DNA of 64,000 nucleotides from positions 1-64,000 of the forward strand of contig CATYJU010000001.1 in NCBI GenBank assembly GCA_958407995.1, given 5' to 3'. The DNA comes from an uncultured Collinsella sp. (GTDB lineage Bacteria > Actinomycetota > Coriobacteriia > Coriobacteriales > Coriobacteriaceae). The notes beneath the pieces were generated by a model. It was not told where the DNA came from. It was given only the letters and a program-made list of their open reading frames with translations, and did not search any database. The translations under genes were made by a program, and so were the position numbers. Positions 8,234-16,791 of the stretch are shown piece after piece. How positions within the stretch are numbered: the first letter of the stretch is position 1; every line of letters begins with the position of its first letter.

Positions 8234-9439
8234 ATGACCACCCCCGACGAAAAGACACTCGCCACGCTCACCAAGCTGTTCGAGGAGGAGTTTGGGCCCA
8301 TCGGCGATCGCCAGGTGCTCTATGTGCACGCGCCCGGCCGCTCCGAGATCAGCGGCAACCACACCGACCACGAGGGTGGCCACGTTATCGCCGGCTCGCT
8401 CGATGTCGCCGTCGACGGCATCGCCGTGGCAACCGATTCCAACAAGGTTCGCGTAGCCGACGAGGGCTATCCCACGTTTGAAATCGCGCTCGACACGCTA
8501 GACGTTCAGGAGTCCGAGAAGGGCACGTCCGCAAGCCTCGTCCGCGGCATGGCCCACGAGATTGCAGCCCTTGGCGTTGAGCCCCACGGCTTCGACTTTG
8601 CCTTTACCTGCTCCGTCCCCTCGGGCGGCGGTCTTTCCAGCTCTGCCGCCGTCGAGGCCGCGTACGGTCGCGCCATGGAAACCCTCTGGGGCGCACCCGC
8701 CATCGAGCCCGTCGCGCTCGCGCAGATGAGCCAGCGCACCGAGAACAACTATTACGGCAAGCCCTGCGGTCTGATGGACCAGGCCGCCGTGTGCCTGGGC
8801 GGCCTTGCCTACATGGACTTTGAGGACCAGGCTCAGCCTAAAACCCAGAAGCTCGAGCTCAACTTTGAGGATCACGGCTATGCGCTCGTGCTCGTTAAGG
8901 TTGGCGCCGACCATGTGACAGCCACCGACGACTACGCCGCCGTTCCGCGCGAGATGCAGGACGTCGCCGCCGAGTTTGGCAAGGCACGCCTGTGCGAGGT
9001 AAACGTTGCCGACTTTGACGCCAAGCTCCCCGAGCTGCGCGCCAAGCTGGGCGACCGCGCCTGCCTGCGTGCCGTTCACTACTGGTACGAAAACGGCCTG
9101 GTCGACAAGCGCTGGGCTGCCCTGAACGCCGGCGACATCGACCAGTTCCTGGTCCTGACGCGCGAGTCCGGCGCCAGCTCTGCCATGTACCTGCAGAATG
9201 TCGTTGCCAAACTGGGCTCCGAGCAGCCCTCCATGTATGCGCTTGCCCTTGCCGAACATGTGCTCGACGGCCGCGGCGCCGTCCGCATCCACGGCGGTGG
9301 CTTTGGCGGCACCATCCAGGCCTTCGTGCCGCTCGATCTGGTCGACACCTTTATCACCAAGATGAACAGCTGGCTGGGCGAGGGTTCTGCCCGCCACTAC
9401 GCAATCTCTGACAAGGGGGCTTACGCGGCATGGCTGTAA
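8234..9439 (+). CDS. galK: Galactokinase
   Basis: A 401-residue GHMP kinase that phosphorylates alpha-D-galactose at C1. The galactokinase signature reads GRSEISGNHTDHEGG (about residues 36-50), a variant of the usual GRxNLIGEHTDY; the ATP-binding GHMP loop is VPSGGGLSSSAAVE, and RIHGGGFGGTIQAF is motif 3. ATG 8234 has GGAAAGGA upstream. The gene overlaps galT by ten bases, so the two are translated together. It is regulated by the divergent LacI protein. GalE is not in the window. Confidence 0.95.
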   Translation: MTTPDEKTLATLTKLFEEEFGPIGDRQVLYVHAPGRSEISGNHTDHEGGHVIAGSLDVAVDGIAVATDSNKVRVADEGYPTFEIALDTLDVQESEKGTSASLVRGMAHEIAALGVEPHGFDFAFTCSVPSGGGLSSSAAVEAAYGRAMETLWGAPAIEPVALAQMSQRTENNYYGKPCGLMDQAAVCLGGLAYMDFEDQAQPKTQKLELNFEDHGYALVLVKVGADHVTATDDYAAVPREMQDVAAEFGKARLCEVNVADFDAKLPELRAKLGDRACLRAVHYWYENGLVDKRWAALNAGDIDQFLVLTRESGASSAMYLQNVVAKLGSEQPSMYALALAEHVLDGRGAVRIHGGGFGGTIQAFVPLDLVDTFITKMNSWLGEGSARHYAISDKGAYAAWL

Positions 9440-11058
9440 TGACTGATGTGCGCGAGGCCGCGCAGGGCCTGATTGAGTATGCCATCCACCGATCGATGAT
9501 CGGACAGGACGACCGCATCTGGGCCTACAACACCATTTTGGAGTGCATCGGCGCTACGGGACCGGCGCTCGATATGGCCTGGGCGCTGCAGAACGAGAAG
9601 CTCTCGCTCTTGCACCCCGATACGCTCCCCGATTTTGACCTGGAGGGCACGCTTGCCGCGCTTTCCGAGGCCGCCGTTGCCAACGGTGCTGCCGAGGATA
9701 CGGCATCGGGCCGCGATCGCATCGCCATGCGCATCATGGGTGTGCTGATGCCGAGGCCTTCGGTTGTAAACGAGGAATTCAACGGCCGTATGGGCGTCAA
9801 CGAGCCCCGCGCCGCGACCGACTGGTTCTACGGTCTGTGCTGCGACGCCGGCTACGTGCGTCGTGCCGCCATCGCGCGCAATATCAAATGGAGCACCCCC
9901 ACCAACTGGGGCGACCTGGAGATCACCATCAACCTGTCAAAGCCCGAAAAGGATCCGCGCGACATTGCCGCGGCCGGCGCCGCAAAGAACACGGGCGAGA
10001 AGTATCCCGCCTGTCAGCTCTGCATTGAAAACGAGGGCTACCCCGGACGCTCCGCCGCAGCCGACGGTGGCGCTCACCCCGCCCGCCAGAATCTGCGCGT
10101 TATCCCCATCCAGCTCGACGGCGAGCGCTGGGGTTTCCAGTACAGCCCGTACGCGTACTTTAATGAGCACTGCATTGCCATGAGCTCCGAGCATCGTCCG
10201 ATGCACGTCGACCGCAAGGGTCTGACCTGCCTGCTCGATTTTGTGGACCTGTTCCCGCATTACTTCATCGGCTCCAACGCCGACCTGCCCATCGTGGGCG
10301 GCTCGATCTTGTCGCACGACCACTTCCAGGGCGGCGCACACGAGTTCCCCATGATGCATGCCGCCGAGGTCTCGCAGTTTAGCGTGCCCGGTTTTGACCA
10401 GGTCAGCGGTACCGTGCTGCAGTGGCCGCTCTCGGTGCTGCGCCTGCGCTCGCATGACCGCGCCCAGTTGCTCGGCGCTGCCGAGAAGATTATCCTCGCT
10501 TGGCGCGAGTGGACCGATGAGTCTGTAGGCGTCATCGCGCACACAGCCGACGGCGTGGCCCACAACACCGTGACGCCCGTCATCCGCCGCGTCGACTCTC
10601 GCGGAAATGCCGGCGGCGAAATCTACGAGGCCTACCTGGCGCTTCGCTGCAACATCACGACCGACGAGCATCCGCTGGGCGTTTTCCATCCGCATGCCGA
10701 GTACCACCACATTAAGAAGGAGAACATCGGCCTGATCGAGGTCATGGGCCTGGCCATTCTGCCGCCGCGCCTGGTTCCCGAGCTTGGCGCTGTCCGTGAG
10801 CATCTACTGGCAGCCAAGGTCGATGCCAGCTACGATCTTGCCGGTGCGCTCGAGGGCGATGATCTTTGTCGCAGCCATGCCGCGTGGGCCGAGGACGTCT
10901 TTGCTCGCCGCGCCGACGAGCTTACGGCCGACAACGCCATCGATATCCTGCACGAGGAGGTCGGCGTGGTGTTTGGCCACGTGCTCGACAACGCCGGTGT
11001 CTTTAAGTGGGACGAGGCAGGACGTGCCGCCCAGCAGCGCTTTATCGACTCGCTGTAG
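9430..11058 (+). CDS. galT: UDP-glucose-hexose-1-phosphate uridylyltransferase, class II
   Basis: A 542-residue GalT of the second type found in Gram-positive bacteria, longer than and unlike the E. coli type. It exchanges galactose-1-phosphate with UDP-glucose. Recognisable blocks are the N-terminal LIEYAIHRSMI, the SILSHDHFQGG active-site region and the C-terminal HPHAEYHHIKKENIGLIE. The reading frame starts inside galK at ATG 9430 or, with a TAATG overlap, at ATG 9439; AAGGGGG about ten bases before 9430 favours the first. The operon ends at a strong terminator at 11111-11149. Confidence 0.94.
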   Translation: MAVMTDVREAAQGLIEYAIHRSMIGQDDRIWAYNTILECIGATGPALDMAWALQNEKLSLLHPDTLPDFDLEGTLAALSEAAVANGAAEDTASGRDRIAMRIMGVLMPRPSVVNEEFNGRMGVNEPRAATDWFYGLCCDAGYVRRAAIARNIKWSTPTNWGDLEITINLSKPEKDPRDIAAAGAAKNTGEKYPACQLCIENEGYPGRSAAADGGAHPARQNLRVIPIQLDGERWGFQYSPYAYFNEHCIAMSSEHRPMHVDRKGLTCLLDFVDLFPHYFIGSNADLPIVGGSILSHDHFQGGAHEFPMMHAAEVSQFSVPGFDQVSGTVLQWPLSVLRLRSHDRAQLLGAAEKIILAWREWTDESVGVIAHTADGVAHNTVTPVIRRVDSRGNAGGEIYEAYLALRCNITTDEHPLGVFHPHAEYHHIKKENIGLIEVMGLAILPPRLVPELGAVREHLLAAKVDASYDLAGALEGDDLCRSHAAWAEDVFARRADELTADNAIDILHEEVGVVFGHVLDNAGVFKWDEAGRAAQQRFIDSL

Positions 11059-11110
11059 CATGCGAGTTCGAGCCTCATCAGCGGCCACAACATAACCGCC
11101 CACATGACAA

Positions 11111-11149
11111 CGGCGCCCGCCGGCAACATCGCCGACGGGCGCCGTTTTT
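11111..11149 (+). terminator. Rho-independent terminator of galKT
   Basis: CGGCGCCCG (11111-11119) pairs with CGGGCGCCG (11136-11144) and is followed by TTTTT. Almost the same hairpin ends galM at 35608. Confidence 0.85.
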
Positions 11150-11154
11150 GAGTG

Positions 11155-11210
11155 TAGTCATCGGGGACGTTCTTAAACGACTAGTTATTAAAGAACGTCC
11201 CCAATGACTA
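11155..11210. repeat. Dispersed inverted repeat (GGGGACGTTCTT family)
   Basis: TAGTCATCGGGGACGTTCTT (11155-11174) is mirrored at 11191-11210 with one mismatch. A single arm recurs at 35648, and a fragment (CCCCAATGACTA) recurs near 16076. Confidence 0.75.
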
Positions 11211-11340
11211 CCCCAAGGAATGTCCCAGACTGCCGGCAGAAAAGGAACGTCCCTAACTGCCGCATCCGGAGCAAGACAACGCCGCAGGTAGAGGACGGAC
11301 AGCGAGCGGGTCGCATTTGAGACAAGGTGACGCGAAACGA

Positions 11341-11369
11341 AAGGGCGCTGACCTTCTGGTCGCGCCCTT
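11341..11369 (-). terminator. Hairpin downstream of lacC
   Basis: AAGGGCGCTGACC pairs with GGTCGCGCCCTT with one bulge. Read on the minus strand it is followed by a T-rich stretch, fitting a terminator for the lacABXC operon. Confidence 0.55.
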
Positions 11370-11470
11370 GAAGTTGAACGTCAGATTGTCCAAATGCGGC
11401 CCGCGCAGCGTCGGCCGGTCCGCCGTTCGGTAGAACGGCGGAACCAATAGGTTTGGTAAACCGCGTAACC

Positions 11471-12406
11471 CTAAAGCTCCGTTACTTCAACGTTGTTGAA
11501 GATCTCGTCCCAGCGGTCCATGACCAGGTGGCCGGTCTTGGGATCCATGGCGTTGAGCTTGCCGCAGGTATTGGCGGTCTTGAGCACCGTGACGTCGTCG
11601 GCACCAGCCGCAATGGCATGCGCAAAGCCGGCGATGGTCGAGTCACCGGAACCCGTTGCGTTCACAGCCGCAATCGCGGGCGTCTTGGCGCGGAACGCGC
11701 GGCCCTCATGGAAGCCCACCGAACCGGCGGCGCCCATCGAAACGACAACCCAGGGAATACCGGCAAAGCGGTCATCGGCGGCAAGCGCCTCGCGCAGGGC
11801 ATCGACATCATCGGTCGTAAAGGACGTACCCAGCAGGCCGTTAATCTCGGTCAGGTTGGGCTTTACGAGCTCAGGCTTAGCGTCAGACTCCAGCGCGGCC
11901 TCAAGCGATGCACCCGAGGTGTCGAGCAGCACCTTGGCGCCCGCCTCCTCGGCGATCTTGACGAGCTCGGCATAGTAGCCGGCATCGACGCCACGCGGCA
12001 GCGAGCCCGAAAGCGTCACAACGTCCGCCTTCGCTGCAAGCTCGGCAAACTTGGCCGTAAAGGCCTCGAGCTCGGCCGGGGCGATCTGCGGACCGCTCTC
12101 CAGCAGCTCGGTCTGATTACCCTCGTGCAGGATATTCAGGCAAATACGCGTCTCACCGGCGATGGGCACAAAGTCGTTCTTGACGCCGTCGGCATCCATA
12201 AGCTCGGCCATATAGGCACCCATGTGGCCGCCGAGCAGACCAGTCGCGAGCACATCGTCGCCCAACTGCAGCAACACACGGCTCACGTTGAGGCCCTTGC
12301 CGCCAGCGGTCTTTTCGGGCGTCACACGGTTAACATCGTCGATGATCAGCTTGTCGAGCTGATAGCGCGTATCAATCGACGGGTTCATGGTAACGGTCAG
12401 AATCAT
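11471..12406 (-). CDS. lacC: Tagatose-6-phosphate kinase (PfkB family)
   Basis: A 311-residue PfkB-family sugar kinase. It opens with MILTVTMNPSIDTRY, typical of tagatose-6-phosphate and 1-phosphofructokinases, and ends with the PfkB signature NATGSGDSTIAGFAHAI, whose GSGD Asp is the catalytic base. Last gene of lacA-lacB-epimerase-lacC, where it would convert tagatose-6-phosphate to tagatose-1,6-bisphosphate; the operon context favours this over fructose-1-phosphate. ATG 12406 follows AGGAGTT. A closely similar second copy lies at 37266-38201. Confidence 0.88.
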   Translation of the reverse strand: MILTVTMNPSIDTRYQLDKLIIDDVNRVTPEKTAGGKGLNVSRVLLQLGDDVLATGLLGGHMGAYMAELMDADGVKNDFVPIAGETRICLNILHEGNQTELLESGPQIAPAELEAFTAKFAELAAKADVVTLSGSLPRGVDAGYYAELVKIAEEAGAKVLLDTSGASLEAALESDAKPELVKPNLTEINGLLGTSFTTDDVDALREALAADDRFAGIPWVVVSMGAAGSVGFHEGRAFRAKTPAIAAVNATGSGDSTIAGFAHAIAAGADDVTVLKTANTCGKLNAMDPKTGHLVMDRWDEIFNNVEVTEL

Positions 12407-12459
12407 GTTGAACTCCTGTTCCGGGACGGCATAACCCGCCCCAAACATACGATAACTCG

Positions 12460-13341
12460 TTAAAGGATCTCGATCTCAAAGCCGCGAGTGACGGTCTCCC
12501 CCGGCTTGGCCACCAGGCAGCCACGCTTGTGCTCCAGAATATCGTCCTCGTCGGAGCAGGTGGACAGACCACCCCACGGTTCAACAGCCACAAAGTCGCC
12601 CTCGGGCTTGCTCCACACAATCAGGTACGGCATATCGGGGAACGTCAGGCGCACGCCCTTGTCCTCGGTTTTCTTGGTCAACGTAACCACGCGGCTCTCG
12701 AGCACGTCAAAGATGGTCTCCGCGAAGTCGAAGAGTTCGTGGGTAAGCGGTAGGTTCTGGCCGATCATGGGGTTCTTGCTGCGATGCTCAACATCAATCA
12801 GGCCCGTCGAGGGAACGGCAGTACAGAGCTCGGCGGCCTCGCGCTGCTCAAAACGGAGCTCGTAGTCGTCATAGGACTCACCCTCGTCGAGCGGGCACTT
12901 AAAGCCGGGGTGACCGCCCACAAAGAATGGCATGTCCTCGGTGCCCTCATTGGTCACCTCGTAGGACACGTTCACCTTTTCCGAATCGATCGTGTAACGA
13001 GCAACGATCTTAAACGGATACGGGTACTGCTCGAGCAACTCGGCATGGTCGGCAGAGCTTAGGCTCAGCGCGACCATGTTGTCGCCCTGCTCCTCGAGCT
13101 TCCACTCCTGTTTGCGAGCAAAGCCGTGACGGGCAAGCTTAACCTCGCGGCCGCCCATGGTCAATGCGCGACCGTCACGAAGGCCGCCGCAGATCGGGAA
13201 ACAAATGGGTGCCTGGCCCGACCACACCGCCGGGTCGCCCTGCCACAGGTACTCACGGCCGTTGGCCGAAATAGAAGTGAACGATCCGCCAGCCGTGCTC
13301 AGTGCTACGCGGATAGAACCGTTATCAAGAACAAACTCCAT
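12460..13341 (-). CDS. LacX-type aldose 1-epimerase family protein
   Basis: A 293-residue galactose-mutarotase-fold protein. The motifs PICFPICGGLRDG, RHGFAR, GGHPGFKCPL and the C-terminal VAVEPWGGLSTCSDE mark the LacX subgroup, which often sits in lactose/tagatose operons. The role may be to speed anomer exchange of a sugar or sugar phosphate; the substrate is not proven for the family. ATG 13341 is preceded by GGGAAGG; the open frame further upstream has no ribosome site. It sits between lacB and lacC, 53 bases before lacC. A near copy with the same lacC neighbour is at 38261-39142. Confidence 0.85.
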   Translation of the reverse strand: MEFVLDNGSIRVALSTAGGSFTSISANGREYLWQGDPAVWSGQAPICFPICGGLRDGRALTMGGREVKLARHGFARKQEWKLEEQGDNMVALSLSSADHAELLEQYPYPFKIVARYTIDSEKVNVSYEVTNEGTEDMPFFVGGHPGFKCPLDEGESYDDYELRFEQREAAELCTAVPSTGLIDVEHRSKNPMIGQNLPLTHELFDFAETIFDVLESRVVTLTKKTEDKGVRLTFPDMPYLIVWSKPEGDFVAVEPWGGLSTCSDEDDILEHKRGCLVAKPGETVTRGFEIEIL

Positions 13342-13592
13342 AGGAGCCTTCCCTTTCTTACGACAGCCCGCCAAGTCAATAGGGCTGATAGAAAACCGGC
13401 CCGCGCCCCCTCACAGAAACGCGAGCCGTCAATTAAAAAGCTGCAGAATGCCGGGTACCGCCAAAACGAAGCACACAAGCACAGCAAGCAAACGTGTTAT
13501 CGGAGCAGCTTACCGAACCAGAACGCTTCGCAACAACAGCGGCGACCCCACAGGCACCCCCAACGTCAGCGAGCGCCGCGCAGCGTCGACCC

Positions 13593-13620
13593 GTTACGCG
13601 GTTTGGCAAAACCGCGTAAC
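13593..13620 (-). terminator. Hairpin just after lacB
   Basis: GTTACGCGGTTT (13593-13604) pairs with AAACCGCGTAAC (13609-13620), four bases beyond the lacB stop. It lacks a T-tract, so it may stabilise or process the message rather than end it. The 283-base gap from 13342 to 13624 otherwise holds no gene. Confidence 0.5.
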
Positions 13621-13624
13621 CCCA

Positions 13625-14149
13625 CTAGTCGTGATACTCGCCGCGGTCCCACTTCTCGAGGAACTCGTCAAAGAAGTGCGGGTCAGCCTGAGCCTCGGCG
13701 TCGGCCTTATTGCAGGCGTCGATCTTGGCGATCAGAGCATCGTGCTCGGGAGTCTTCTCGTAGGGCTCCTCCAGGAAGGCAAGCATGATATCGGCCATCA
13801 GGAACTCGCCGGTGATCTTGCCGCCAAAGCCCACGATGTTGGCGTTGAGCTCGCGACGGGCATACAGGGCAGAGGTCATGTCGCGGACCAGGGCGCAACG
13901 GGCGCCGGGAACCTTGTTGACGGCGTTGGTGATGCCAATGCCGGTACCGCACAGGGCCACGCCAAAGTCGGCCTTGCCGCTGGCAACAGCCTCGCCCACG
14001 GCCTTGCCGTAGATGGGATAGTGCGTACGGGTGTGGCTGTAGGTGCCGCAGTCGAGCACCTTGTAGCCAGCCTGCTCCAGGCGGTCGGCCAGATAGATCT
14101 TCTCGTCCGTAACGATATGGTCGCAACCGATTGCGATGGTCTTCTTCAT
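13625..14149 (-). CDS. lacB: Galactose-6-phosphate isomerase subunit B
   Basis: A 174-residue RpiB/LacAB-family subunit. The N-terminal [12 protein letters not shown] and the [15 protein letters not shown] loop (about residues 65-80) match LacB, with the Cys and GTGIG that form the active site between subunits. With LacA it turns galactose-6-phosphate into tagatose-6-phosphate. ATG 14149 follows GAAAGGA. It lies 63 bases after lacA. Confidence 0.94.
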   Translation of the reverse strand: MKKTIAIGCDHIVTDEKIYLADRLEQAGYKVLDCGTYSHTRTHYPIYGKAVGEAVASGKADFGVALCGTGIGITNAVNKVPGARCALVRDMTSALYARRELNANIVGFGGKITGEFLMADIMLAFLEEPYEKTPEHDALIAKIDACNKADAEAQADPHFFDEFLEKWDRGEYHD

Positions 14150-14212
14150 CAGAACGTCCTTTCGTCTGAATTCACAAGTTGAGGTAGAAGTTCGAGTTCT
14201 CGGTGGCTCTCG

Positions 14213-14641
14213 TTAGGCCATCTTGTTGAGCATGTCGACACGGATCTGGTGACGGCCGCCGGCGTACTGGGCGCGCAGGAACTCGCGGGCGATCTTCTTG
14301 GCGACCTCGGTGCCCACAACGCCCGGGCCCATGGTGACCATGCGCGAGCCGTTGTGCTCGCGGGTCATGTAAGCGGAACGCTCGTCGGAAATGTTGGCGA
14401 CGACCATGCCCTTAATCTTGACGGCGGCCATATAGGAGCCGACGCCGTACTTATCGAATGCAAAGCCCTGGGAATCCTTGTGCTCCAGCAGGTCCTTGGC
14501 AACGGCGGTCGCGGAATCGACAAAGTCCGCGGCAGGGGTCTCGGAATAGTCGACGACCTCGTGACCGTCGGCGATGAGCATCTCCTTGATGGACTCCTTC
14601 ATCGACATACCGTCGGCATCGGAAGCGATTACAACCCTCAT
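14213..14641 (-). CDS. lacA: Galactose-6-phosphate isomerase subunit A
   Basis: A 142-residue LacA, the partner of LacB. It starts MRVVIASDADG and lacks the catalytic Cys region of LacB (here FAFDKYGVGSYM), as expected of this subunit. The SDERSAYMTREHNGSR and RAQYAGGRHQIRV blocks are typical. AAGGAGGATGTC lies directly before ATG 14641. It is the first gene of the operon; its upstream region carries TTTGTTC/GAACAAA dyads and one 21-bp direct repeat. Confidence 0.94.
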   Translation of the reverse strand: MRVVIASDADGMSMKESIKEMLIADGHEVVDYSETPAADFVDSATAVAKDLLEHKDSQGFAFDKYGVGSYMAAVKIKGMVVANISDERSAYMTREHNGSRMVTMGPGVVGTEVAKKIAREFLRAQYAGGRHQIRVDMLNKMA

Positions 14642-14740
14642 GACATCCTCCTTGAGAGATACGCAGGTGCGTAGTTTCTGTTTGGAAGTGTTGAATCGCG
14701 TTCAGGTCCGGGCATCTGAATGTGCGGTTCTTCACTGTTC

Positions 14741-14756
14741 GTGTTTATTTGAACAC
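14741..14756. promoter_or_regulatory. Candidate LacR-type operator 1
   Basis: GTGTTT-ATTT-GAACAC is an imperfect dyad about 100 bases before lacA. It is flanked by further TGTTCG and CGAACA arms. The LacR-like DeoR protein at 33558 is a possible binder (inference). Confidence 0.4.
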
Positions 14757-14791
14757 ATTCGAACACCGACTGCAACAATAATTTGTTTATC

Positions 14792-14811
14792 TTTGTTCTT
14801 TTTTGAACAAA
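14792..14811. promoter_or_regulatory. Candidate LacR-type operator 2
   Basis: TTTGTTC and GAACAAA are perfect arms around six T residues. The half-site resembles that of operator 1, fifty bases away. Confidence 0.4.
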
Positions 14812-14812
14812 C

Positions 14813-14843
14813 ACCATTCACGGATGATTGCTGACCGTTTGAG
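14813..14843 (+). promoter_or_regulatory. 21-bp direct-repeat box upstream of lacA
   Basis: ACCATTCACG (14813-14822) and ACCGTTTGAG (14834-14843) start 21 bases apart. Unlike the other seven copies, it points away from the gene it precedes. Confidence 0.4.
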
Positions 14844-14881
14844 CCCGGCGCGGACGTAGCGCCCACGTGTTCAACAAACAA

Positions 14882-14914
14882 AAGGGCGACCGAGAACGTG
14901 TCTCGGCCGCCCTT
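14882..14914 (-). terminator. Terminator of the membrane protein gene
   Basis: AAGGGCGACCGAG (14882-14894) pairs with CTCGGCCGCCCTT (14902-14914) with one mismatch. On the minus strand a T-rich run follows. Confidence 0.75.
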
Positions 14915-14948
14915 CTTACGGTTGATCTTCCAAAGATCGCTTTGCCGC

Positions 14949-15980
14949 CTACTCAGACTGCCCGCTCTTCTTGGCATGTCTGGACGGAGCGCTCAAGAAA
15001 CGACCCGTCAGATAGTTCGCGGGACCGGAGATATCGATCCCCAGCAGCACGTGTCCTAGCCATAGGAACGCCACGAGCACCAGTAGAGGAATCACACACG
15101 AGGTCACGATCATCACGATGACGCCTTCGATCAGATCGGTCACCTGATGCACGATCTCATCGGTCATCTGCTTGGCACCGCTGGTCACCGACGTAACAAG
15201 GCTCGAGGCCCCGTCAGTCAACTGCTCGAGCACGTTTTTGGACTCTGTGGCCTCGGATTTTTTCTTATTCGATTTTGAGCTGGTCTCGGCTGACTTGTCC
15301 GTGGTGTCGGCCGCGTCCGCAGCGTCCGCAGCCTTTTGCTCAGCTTGCTCAATACTTACGCGATACGTTTCATCGACCTTCTGCGACACCCAAACGCTTG
15401 CAGGCACCAACGCCATGCCGATCACGGCAACTACCAGCACGCGTGTCGCCACACGGCGCAGGACAGCGCTCGTGCTCCAGCGCCCGTGAATGCCGAGCGA
15501 CACCGCAAAGAGCACCAACGCAAACGGGATTAAGATGCCCAAGCCAACCGACCACAAAATGGTTAGCAGGTATTTCTCGAGGTAGAGCACGGCAAGCACG
15601 ATACCAAGGTTGCCTGAAAGCTGCGCGAGCTGCTCGGCAACCGGCGTTCCCGTATCACCCGGCAGCGCGGTAATGCCCGCAGACAGCGCCACGCACGAGG
15701 TCGTGAGCGCCAGTACGTTACCCTTCTTTTGGTCGATGACCTCGATGGTGGAGTCCCAAGTCTTGGTATCGGCGAAATGCGGACGAGCTACAAAGCCCGA
15801 CAGCAGCGCCAGTACCACGAGCGCAACGATAAAGCCAATCTGCAGCTTTTTGTTTGCGCACACGACATCGGACAGACTGGGCTGCAGCTCGGTTACCGTC
15901 GTGTGCTCGGTTATCTGGACAGGACGCCCATGAGCCATCTCGTGCGCGTCTCTTTTTTGTATTGACCCGTTATCCGGCAT
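14949..15980 (-). CDS. Multi-pass membrane protein of unknown function
   Basis: A 343-residue protein that I cannot assign to a family. It has an N-terminal cytoplasmic segment, a hydrophobic helix at about 47-66, several helices between about 100 and 200, a hydrophilic Ala/Lys/Ser-rich and probably coiled segment (about 205-250), and hydrophobic helices at about 280-312. GGAGG lies seven bases before ATG 15980. It is transcribed alone, toward lacA, and has its own terminator. Nothing ties it to sugar metabolism except position. Confidence 0.75.
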   Translation of the reverse strand: MPDNGSIQKRDAHEMAHGRPVQITEHTTVTELQPSLSDVVCANKKLQIGFIVALVVLALLSGFVARPHFADTKTWDSTIEVIDQKKGNVLALTTSCVALSAGITALPGDTGTPVAEQLAQLSGNLGIVLAVLYLEKYLLTILWSVGLGILIPFALVLFAVSLGIHGRWSTSAVLRRVATRVLVVAVIGMALVPASVWVSQKVDETYRVSIEQAEQKAADAADAADTTDKSAETSSKSNKKKSEATESKNVLEQLTDGASSLVTSVTSGAKQMTDEIVHQVTDLIEGVIVMIVTSCVIPLLVLVAFLWLGHVLLGIDISGPANYLTGRFLSAPSRHAKKSGQSE

Positions 15981-16097
15981 TTGGATACCTCCTCAGTCCG
16001 GGGCTTAATGCGAAAGGAAGTATACCCACCGAGCAAAAAACGAACGGGAAGACGAACAGAGCGCACCAAGACTGTCCCCAATGACTATCTCCGGATG

Positions 16098-16164
16098 AGT
16101 TGCGGTGGAATAGGGATTGTTTTGCGCCCGTCGGCCCCTATTCAGTCCCTATTTCACCGCAACT
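16098..16164. repeat. 19-base inverted repeat element
   Basis: AGTTGCGGTGGAATAGGGA (16098-16116) and its inverse (16146-16164) differ by one base around a 29-base loop. It lies between the EIIA terminator and the membrane-protein promoter. No T-tract follows, so it does not look like a terminator. Confidence 0.7.
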
Positions 16165-16182
16165 TGGAGGAGGACAGAAAAA

Positions 16183-16207
16183 GCCCTGCCGCGGGTAGCG
16201 GCAGAGC
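16183..16207 (-). terminator. Terminator of the lactose-family EIIA gene
   Basis: GCCCTGCCGC (16183-16192) pairs with GCGGCAGAGC (16198-16207). On the minus strand the stem is followed by TTTTT. Confidence 0.85.
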
Positions 16208-16238
16208 TTTTGGAAGGGGACTTGGTTGTGAGGGCTCG

Positions 16239-16577
16239 TTAGGCGAGCTTGGCCTCGAGCTCGGCGATGCGCTTGTAGGCATCGATGGTAAAGCGGGCCT
16301 GCTTCTCCAGGATCATAGTGGTCATGAGAGTGTCCTGAGCGTGAGCCATGATGAAGGTCATCTCCATCTCGCCACCGCCGGCCTCCTGCGAAAGCAGCTT
16401 GGTCTGCGTGTCGTGGGCGCCGATAAGTGCATCGCTGGCATCCTTGTGCAGCTGTTCGGCCTTCTCAAAATCGCCCTCGCGAGCAGCATCGAGCGCTGCA
16501 AGCAGATCGGTCTGGGCGTCACCTGCGTATGCGACAATCTCGAATCCAACCATCGAGATTTCTTCTTTGGTTGCCAT
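16239..16577 (-). CDS. PTS lactose/cellobiose-family EIIA
   Basis: A 112-residue EIIA that passes phosphate from HPr to the EIIB domain. H79 in MTFIMAHAQDTLM is the phosphorylated residue and the three-helix fold with the Asp-containing trimer core is typical of LacF/CelC. TGAAAGGAACGCAAT before ATG 16577 supports the start. It is a separate gene beside the first LacI cassette, and it is the only EIIA of this family in the window although three EIICB genes are present. It has its own 21-bp direct-repeat box upstream. Confidence 0.94.
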   Translation of the reverse strand: MATKEEISMVGFEIVAYAGDAQTDLLAALDAAREGDFEKAEQLHKDASDALIGAHDTQTKLLSQEAGGGEMEMTFIMAHAQDTLMTTMILEKQARFTIDAYKRIAELEAKLA

Positions 16578-16700
16578 ATTGCGTTCCTTTCACATATGAA
16601 CCAATGGAGAGCATCGCGTCCGGGCATACGCGCTGCGTTCTGTATGACAGAAACATTAACATTCAAACAAAAAAGAACAGCGCAAAACGCAATTTCAAGC

Positions 16701-16731
16701 TATGAACGGTCACTTTTCGCCCGTGAACGGT
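16701..16731 (-). promoter_or_regulatory. 21-bp direct-repeat box, EIIA promoter
   Basis: On the coding (minus) strand ACCGTTCACG is followed exactly 21 bases later by ACCGTTCATA, and a TTGAAA -35-like hexamer comes next. A CAATATCGAACA 12-mer lies just upstream at 16749-16760. Confidence 0.6.
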
Positions 16732-16791
16732 TTTTAAACCAATCTGAACAATATCGAACACAGTTAGTGACAACCCAAACAGGACCGCACC

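Larger units (their letters stand above)
11059..11470. other. Intergenic region with stacked hairpins after galT
   Basis: This 412-base region between convergent galT and lacC has no gene. It holds the galT terminator, an inverted repeat of a dispersed element (11155-11210), the lac-side hairpin (11341-11369) inside an outer imperfect stem (about 11308-11400), and a perfect CCGCCGTTC/GAACGGCGG stem at 11420-11441. Confidence 0.6.
14642..14948. other. lac operon control region
   Basis: This 307-base region before lacA holds two GAACA-type dyads (14741-14756 and 14792-14811), one 21-bp direct repeat (14813-14843) and, at its far end, the terminator of the membrane-protein gene. The dyads are A+T-rich and fit a DeoR/LacR-type operator. 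Confidence 0.55.
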
